Both the position numbers and the translations under genes were made by a program. A stretch of DNA of 16,623 nt, taken from NCBI GenBank assembly GCA_021777365.1, contig JAJYDP010000029.1, forward strand, positions 1 to 16,623, written 5' to 3'. The DNA is from Chloroflexota bacterium. GTDB lineage: Bacteria > Chloroflexota > Limnocylindria > Limnocylindrales > CSP1-4. Shown one piece after another: positions 13,896 through 16,623 of the stretch; positions within the stretch are counted from its first letter, which is position 1; every line of letters starts with the position of its first letter. Under the pieces are notes generated by a model. It had not been told where the DNA came from. It worked only from the letters and a program-made list of their open reading frames with translations, and did not search any database.

Positions 13896-15200
13896 TCACG
13901 CTGTGCGCTGTGCTGCCAGTTCACCTCCTTGACTCTGCTCGACGGCCCGCCCCCCCAGTGCGGCCGTGGCGGCGACCGGTCGGGCGCGACGCGCGCCGAC
14001 ACGGCTGACCGTCGCCGGATCCGCGATGGTCGGCGCGAACGCGAGCTCCGCGGCGCCCACCAGCGCCGCATCGGCTCCCAGGCTGACCCGGACGATCGCC
14101 ACCAGGTCATGCGGCCGGGCGATCGTCCGGTGGGCCACCTCGTCGACGATGATGGCCCGGACGAATGGGAAGAGACGGGCGTACAGACCGCCGAGGGCGA
14201 TCGTGCCCGGGTTGAAGACGTTGACGAGCCCGGCGATCCCGATGCCCAGCCAGTGCCCCACCGTGGTGACGGCACGGAGCGCTTCCGGGTCGCCCGCGGC
14301 GGCGGCGGCGAGCAGCTGGTCGACGGACGCGCGGGCGTCGCCGCCCGGCCCACCGCCTGCGAGACGGATGAGGGCCTCCTCGCCGGCCTCGGTCTCCCAG
14401 CAGCCACGCGACCCGCAGTGACAGGGGAGACCATCGGGGTTCACCGTCATGTGTCCGACCTCGCCGGCATACCCCACGCTGCCGCCGATCTGCTGGCCGC
14501 CGGCGATGATCCCCGCCCCGATCCCGGCCTCCCCCCACAGGCAGAGGAAGTCGCTCTGGCCCACTCCTGCGCCGCGCGTGTGCTCCGCGAGCGTGGCGAG
14601 GTCGGCGTCGTTGCCCACGAAGACGGGAACGTCCAGGGCGAGCTCCGCGGCGACGAGGTCGGCAATCGGGACGTTGCGCCAGCCCAGGTTTGGCGCGAGC
14701 AGGACGAACCCGTCGTCCCTGCGGACCAGGCCCGGGACCGCCACGGCAACCGCCAGGACGGGCTGCCCGCCGCCCAGCGCGCCCAGAGGTCCGCTGGCCA
14801 GTTGCCCGAGCGCGGTCACCTCGGCATCGGGCGAACGCATCCCCCGAGGTCGCGCCATCCGGGCGCTGTGCAGGATGGTCCCGCCCAGCGCCACCACCGC
14901 CACGGCGAGGGAATCCGTGGCCATCTCCGCGGCAAGCACGACGGGGCCGTCGAGGAGTGGGGCGACGAGCGGCGACGGGCGTCCGGGCCCGGCCTTGTCC
15001 CCTGGCGGGCGTTCCGCAACCAGGCGCCGCGAGGCGAGCTCGGCCACCAGCGAGCCGATCGTGCTCCGGTTCAGGCCCGTGCGCGAAGCGAGCTCGGAGC
15101 GCGAGAGGGCACCGTGCACGTGCACCTCGCGCAGCAGCGAGCTCAGATTGTGCCGCCTGAGTGCCGCCGGTTGCCCGAGACCGGCGGTCCGTGGATCCAT
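13896..15200 (-). CDS. ROK family transcriptional repressor (XylR/NagC type)
   Basis: The 434-residue product has an N-terminal winged helix (about 12-65; SRSELASRTGLNRSTIGSLVAEL is the recognition part) and a ROK sugar-sensing domain. Signatures are VAVAVPGLV at 151-159, VFVGNDADLATLAEH at 193-207, E247-x-x-H250 and the zinc site CHCGSRGCWE with C260, C262 and C267. ROK repressors release DNA when sugar binds near this site. It is the first gene of the sugar-transport operon, so it most likely represses the operon, itself included, until the imported sugar is present. The frame extends to 15413, but the start at 15200 fits the family and lies after the promoter at 15253-15280; the ribosome-binding site (AGGAG, about 13 nt away) is not ideal. 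The last ~40 residues are Ala/Arg-rich and probably disordered. Confidence 0.92.
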   Translation of the reverse strand: MDPRTAGLGQPAALRRHNLSSLLREVHVHGALSRSELASRTGLNRSTIGSLVAELASRRLVAERPPGDKAGPGRPSPLVAPLLDGPVVLAAEMATDSLAVAVVALGGTILHSARMARPRGMRSPDAEVTALGQLASGPLGALGGGQPVLAVAVAVPGLVRRDDGFVLLAPNLGWRNVPIADLVAAELALDVPVFVGNDADLATLAEHTRGAGVGQSDFLCLWGEAGIGAGIIAGGQQIGGSVGYAGEVGHMTVNPDGLPCHCGSRGCWETEAGEEALIRLAGGGPGGDARASVDQLLAAAAAGDPEALRAVTTVGHWLGIGIAGLVNVFNPGTIALGGLYARLFPFVRAIIVDEVAHRTIARPHDLVAIVRVSLGADAALVGAAELAFAPTIADPATVSRVGARRARPVAATAALGGRAVEQSQGGELAAQRTA

Positions 15201-15244
15201 GCGCCGACGCCAGCTCCTGCAGCGGTTGACGTGGTGGGTCGCTA

Positions 15245-15280
15245 TTTGCTCGACTCTACAACAAACACCCCGGTTGTCAA
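15245..15280 (-). promoter_or_regulatory. Promoter and probable ROK operator of the sugar operon
   Basis: On the minus strand TTGACA (complement of 15275-15280, full consensus -35) is followed after 16 bp by TAGAGT (complement of 15253-15258, 4 of 6 to -10). An inverted repeat TTTGCT (15245-15250), 9 bp, AACAAA (15260-15265) covers the -10 and start region; its AT-rich TTTG/CAAA arms stand out against the GC-rich surroundings and suit a ROK repressor site. The leader to the ATG at 15200 would be about 45 bases. Confidence 0.65.
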
Positions 15281-15483
15281 TGTGGGCCGCAAGGCTCCCG
15301 GCGCGCCCGGCGTTGCGGCGACCTCGCAGTCGGTTTCGCCCGGCCGCGGTGGCCTCCCGGCCGGCCGCTCTGCAGCCGTGGCGACCCACCCGAGCGCGCC
15401 CACGGTCGGGCACGCATGCCTCAGCCCGGTATCCACGGCATCGCCTCGTCAGCAGCGGGAGCCCCGCTTCCGCGGGCCCCGGT
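15281..15483. other. Intergenic region between ROK promoter and orphan gene
   Basis: About 200 bp without a supported gene. A short hairpin AGCGGG-AGC-CCCGCT at 15454-15468 lies just past the stop of the 98-residue orphan and could end its message, though it lacks a U-rich tail. Nothing else was recognised. Confidence 0.4.
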
Positions 15484-15780
15484 TCAGTGCTGCCCCAGCT
15501 CGGGATGTGCCCGCGCGAGCGCCGATCGGAGTGCCGGCTCCTCGTCGAGCGTCGCCAGCACCTCGAAGACGAGGCGGTTGACCGCGTTCGCGGCCGCCTG
15601 GCGGGCAGGTGCCCGCAGCACCTCCACCAGGCGATCGCACGCCGCGGGGTTCACCGCCTGCAGGTCCTCGGCGCCACAGGCCTCGATCACCGCGTGGTGG
15701 AGCAGCGCCGCCACGCGCTCCTCGAGCCCGCCGCTCCGGAGGCGAGCGGCGAGGTTGTGGGGTTCGATCGCGACGGCCAT
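15484..15780 (-). CDS. Small helical protein of unknown function (98 residues)
   Basis: The product starts MAVAIEPHNLAARL and is predicted mainly helical by its composition, with regular spacing of Leu, Val and Ala and charged residues (ERVAALLHHAVIEACG, then RLVEVLRAPARQAAANAV). It contains two Cys and no membrane segment, signal or recognisable motif. The frame opens much further upstream (to about 16047), but only from the ATG at 15780 does the sequence look protein-like, and a GAGGTGG ribosome-binding site lies 4-5 nt before it. It is divergent from the MarR gene and may share its control region. I do not recognise the family. Confidence 0.6.
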   Translation of the reverse strand: MAVAIEPHNLAARLRSGGLEERVAALLHHAVIEACGAEDLQAVNPAACDRLVEVLRAPARQAAANAVNRLVFEVLATLDEEPALRSALARAHPELGQH

Positions 15781-15966
15781 GGCACCACCTCGCGCCCAGC
15801 GTCCTGGGTGCCGTGTCCCCGGCCGGCCGGGAGCGCGGCGCCCCCACACGGTGCGGGTCGGTCTCGCCAGTCGCTCCGCGCGGTCCCGGCGGCCGCCATG
15901 CGGGCCGCGCATCCTCGCTCCCCGCGTCCGCTGCGAAGCGTGGCGCGACAGATTGCCCGGTGCGAG

Positions 15967-16038
15967 AGTCATAGCTCCCGAAGTCGGTCGCTGCGCGCCC
16001 GTGCCGCTCCGCTGGACGGAACTCGTAGTAATAGCTAC
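15967..16038. repeat. Paired 12-bp sites AGTMATAGCTMC in the marR-type control region
   Basis: agtcatagctcc (15967-15978) and agtaatagctac (16027-16038) agree at 10 of 12 positions and lie 60 bp apart in the same orientation. Both are islands of AT-rich sequence in GC-rich DNA. The second overlaps the inverted repeat and -10 box of the MarR gene. Confidence 0.5.
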
Positions 16039-16041
16039 AAT
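16013..16041 (+). promoter_or_regulatory. Promoter and operator of the MarR gene, leaderless
   Basis: TGGACG (16013-16018, 4 of 6 to -35), 17 bp, then TACAAT (16036-16041, 5 of 6 to -10). The expected start at about 16048 lies at the ATG (16050), and no Shine-Dalgarno sequence precedes it. GTAG-TAATAG-CTAC (16025-16038), an inverted repeat with 4-bp arms, overlaps the -10, as expected for MarR self-repression. Confidence 0.6.
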
Positions 16042-16049
16042 CGCCAATC

Positions 16050-16547
16050 ATGAACGGTCCGATCACGCGGGCAGCCGAGCCCGCATCCGTCGACGTGCGC
16101 CGCACGCCGGGCCTCGAGGGGTCGCTCGGGTTCCGCCTGGGCCGGGCGCACCGGCACCTCCGGTCGGCGTGGGAGTGCCGCATCTCGGACCTGCATCTCA
16201 CCGGCGTACAGGCCGCAGTCCTGCGTTCCGTGGCCGACGGGCCGGGGACGGGGCTGCGCGAGCTCGCCCGACGGCTGCAGGCCGATCCCATGAACGTGAA
16301 GCGCACCGCGGACGACCTGGAGCGGGCCGGGCTCCTGCGGTCCATCTCCGATCCCGCCGACCGCCGCCGTCGGATCCTGACGGCGACCGTGCGCGGGCGG
16401 GAGCTGGCGGACGAGGTCGCGGACCGGTCGGCGGCCTGGAACACGCACCTCTCGGACCTGCTCGACCCGGCCGACGCCGCGACACTGCTGGAGCTGCTCG
16501 GGCGTCTCGAGGCAGGCCTCTCGCGGGGGGACGAGCACCGTGCCTGA
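16050..16547 (+). CDS. MarR family transcriptional regulator
   Basis: The 165-residue product has the MarR order: an N-terminal helix for dimerisation (about 25-45, FRLGRAHRHLRSAWECRI), helix-turn-helix at about 66-95 (TGLRELARRLQADPMNVKRTADDLERAGLL), the wing DPADRRRRILTATVRG at 101-116 containing the conserved D-x-R-x-R-like pattern, and a C-terminal dimer helix. The DNA-recognition helix is DPMNVKRTADDLE. It probably represses its own promoter through the overlapping inverted repeat and may control the divergent 98-residue gene. The ligand and wider targets are unknown. The first 22 residues are a poorly conserved tail. No ribosome-binding site is visible, which fits a leaderless message. 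Confidence 0.9.
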   Translation: MNGPITRAAEPASVDVRRTPGLEGSLGFRLGRAHRHLRSAWECRISDLHLTGVQAAVLRSVADGPGTGLRELARRLQADPMNVKRTADDLERAGLLRSISDPADRRRRILTATVRGRELADEVADRSAAWNTHLSDLLDPADAATLLELLGRLEAGLSRGDEHRA

Positions 16548-16593
16548 GCCGCGCATGCCGGCCGACGGTGCGCCCGGACCCGGGCGCGCAGCG

Positions 16594-16617
16594 GGAGCGG
16601 GGCGGGCGCCCCGCTCC
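16594..16617 (+). terminator. Possible terminator after the MarR gene
   Basis: GGAGCGGGG (16594-16602) and CCCCGCTCC (16609-16617) form a perfect 9-bp stem with a 6-base loop, 47 bp after the stop. The following GATGAC is not U-rich and the window ends there. A second GC stem, GCGCCCGG/CCGGGCGC at 16570-16587, precedes it. Confidence 0.5.
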
Positions 16618-16623
16618 GATGAC

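Noticed and set aside
12161..14008. Plus-strand frame of 615 residues across binding-protein gene
   Set aside because: Shadow of the lipoprotein gene; it crosses the intercistronic hairpin and has no family signal.
15242..15436. 64-residue minus-strand frame upstream of the ROK gene
   Set aside because: It covers the ROK promoter and operator and shows no ribosome-binding site.
13506..15581. Plus-strand frame of 691 residues across the ROK gene
   Set aside because: It runs opposite both lipoprotein and ROK genes and through the promoter at 15253-15280; low-complexity composition.

Overview
The window is very GC-rich DNA (about 70% or more by eye), densely coded, with GTG as well as ATG starts. 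It looks like a high-GC bacterium of the Chloroflexota (Limnocylindria-like) or, less likely, an actinobacterium. Three things point there: the SCO1664 / DUF3090 / MSMEG_4193-type trio known from Actinobacteria and Chloroflexota, an Ala/Pro/Ser-rich lipoprotein linker on the sugar-binding protein, and a secreted GH25-like protein of a type common in those phyla. The lineage is an inference. I see no rRNA, tRNA, CRISPR array, transposase or phage gene.

Layout. (1) 1-224 (-): start of a membrane-anchored protein cut by the window edge. (2) 507-977 (+): small three-helix membrane protein. (3) 1052-4143 (-): a four-gene run of Cof-type HAD phosphatase, histidine-phosphatase-fold protein, DUF3090 protein and SCO1664-family kinase-fold protein. 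(4) 4631-8720 (+): cytoplasmic-looking GH15 glucoamylase/glucodextranase, a PadR regulator with a Gly-rich N-terminal tail, and a DoxX-family membrane protein, closed by a 15-bp perfect terminator stem. (5) 8961-9728 (-): secreted GH25-like protein whose best start is an ACG codon. (6) 10054-15200 (-): a xylose-type sugar uptake operon in the order ROK regulator, lipoprotein sugar-binding protein, one-domain ATPase, permease, with a consensus promoter before the ROK gene, a 17-bp perfect stem between binding protein and ATPase, and a 16-bp perfect terminator stem at the end. (7) 15484-15780 (-): a 98-residue orphan. (8) 16050-16547 (+): a MarR regulator that looks leaderless.

How it works together. 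The glucoamylase could release glucose from alpha-glucans inside the cell, and the ABC system imports a pentose or hexose under control of its own ROK repressor; both suggest a carbohydrate-using heterotroph. The SCO1664 trio plus HAD gene is a kinase-fold/phosphatase set without an established function and is the best candidate in this window for undescribed biology.

The most unusual DNA-level feature is a series of short perfect or near-perfect tandem repeats (units of 14-22 bp) at 355-395, 996-1059, 3190-3233, 4536-4585, 8888-8932 and 13638-13697. Two of them duplicate the stop-codon-bearing 3' end of a gene (SCO1664 and HAD), a third lies just behind the GH25-like gene, and one encodes the linker of the sugar-binding lipoprotein.
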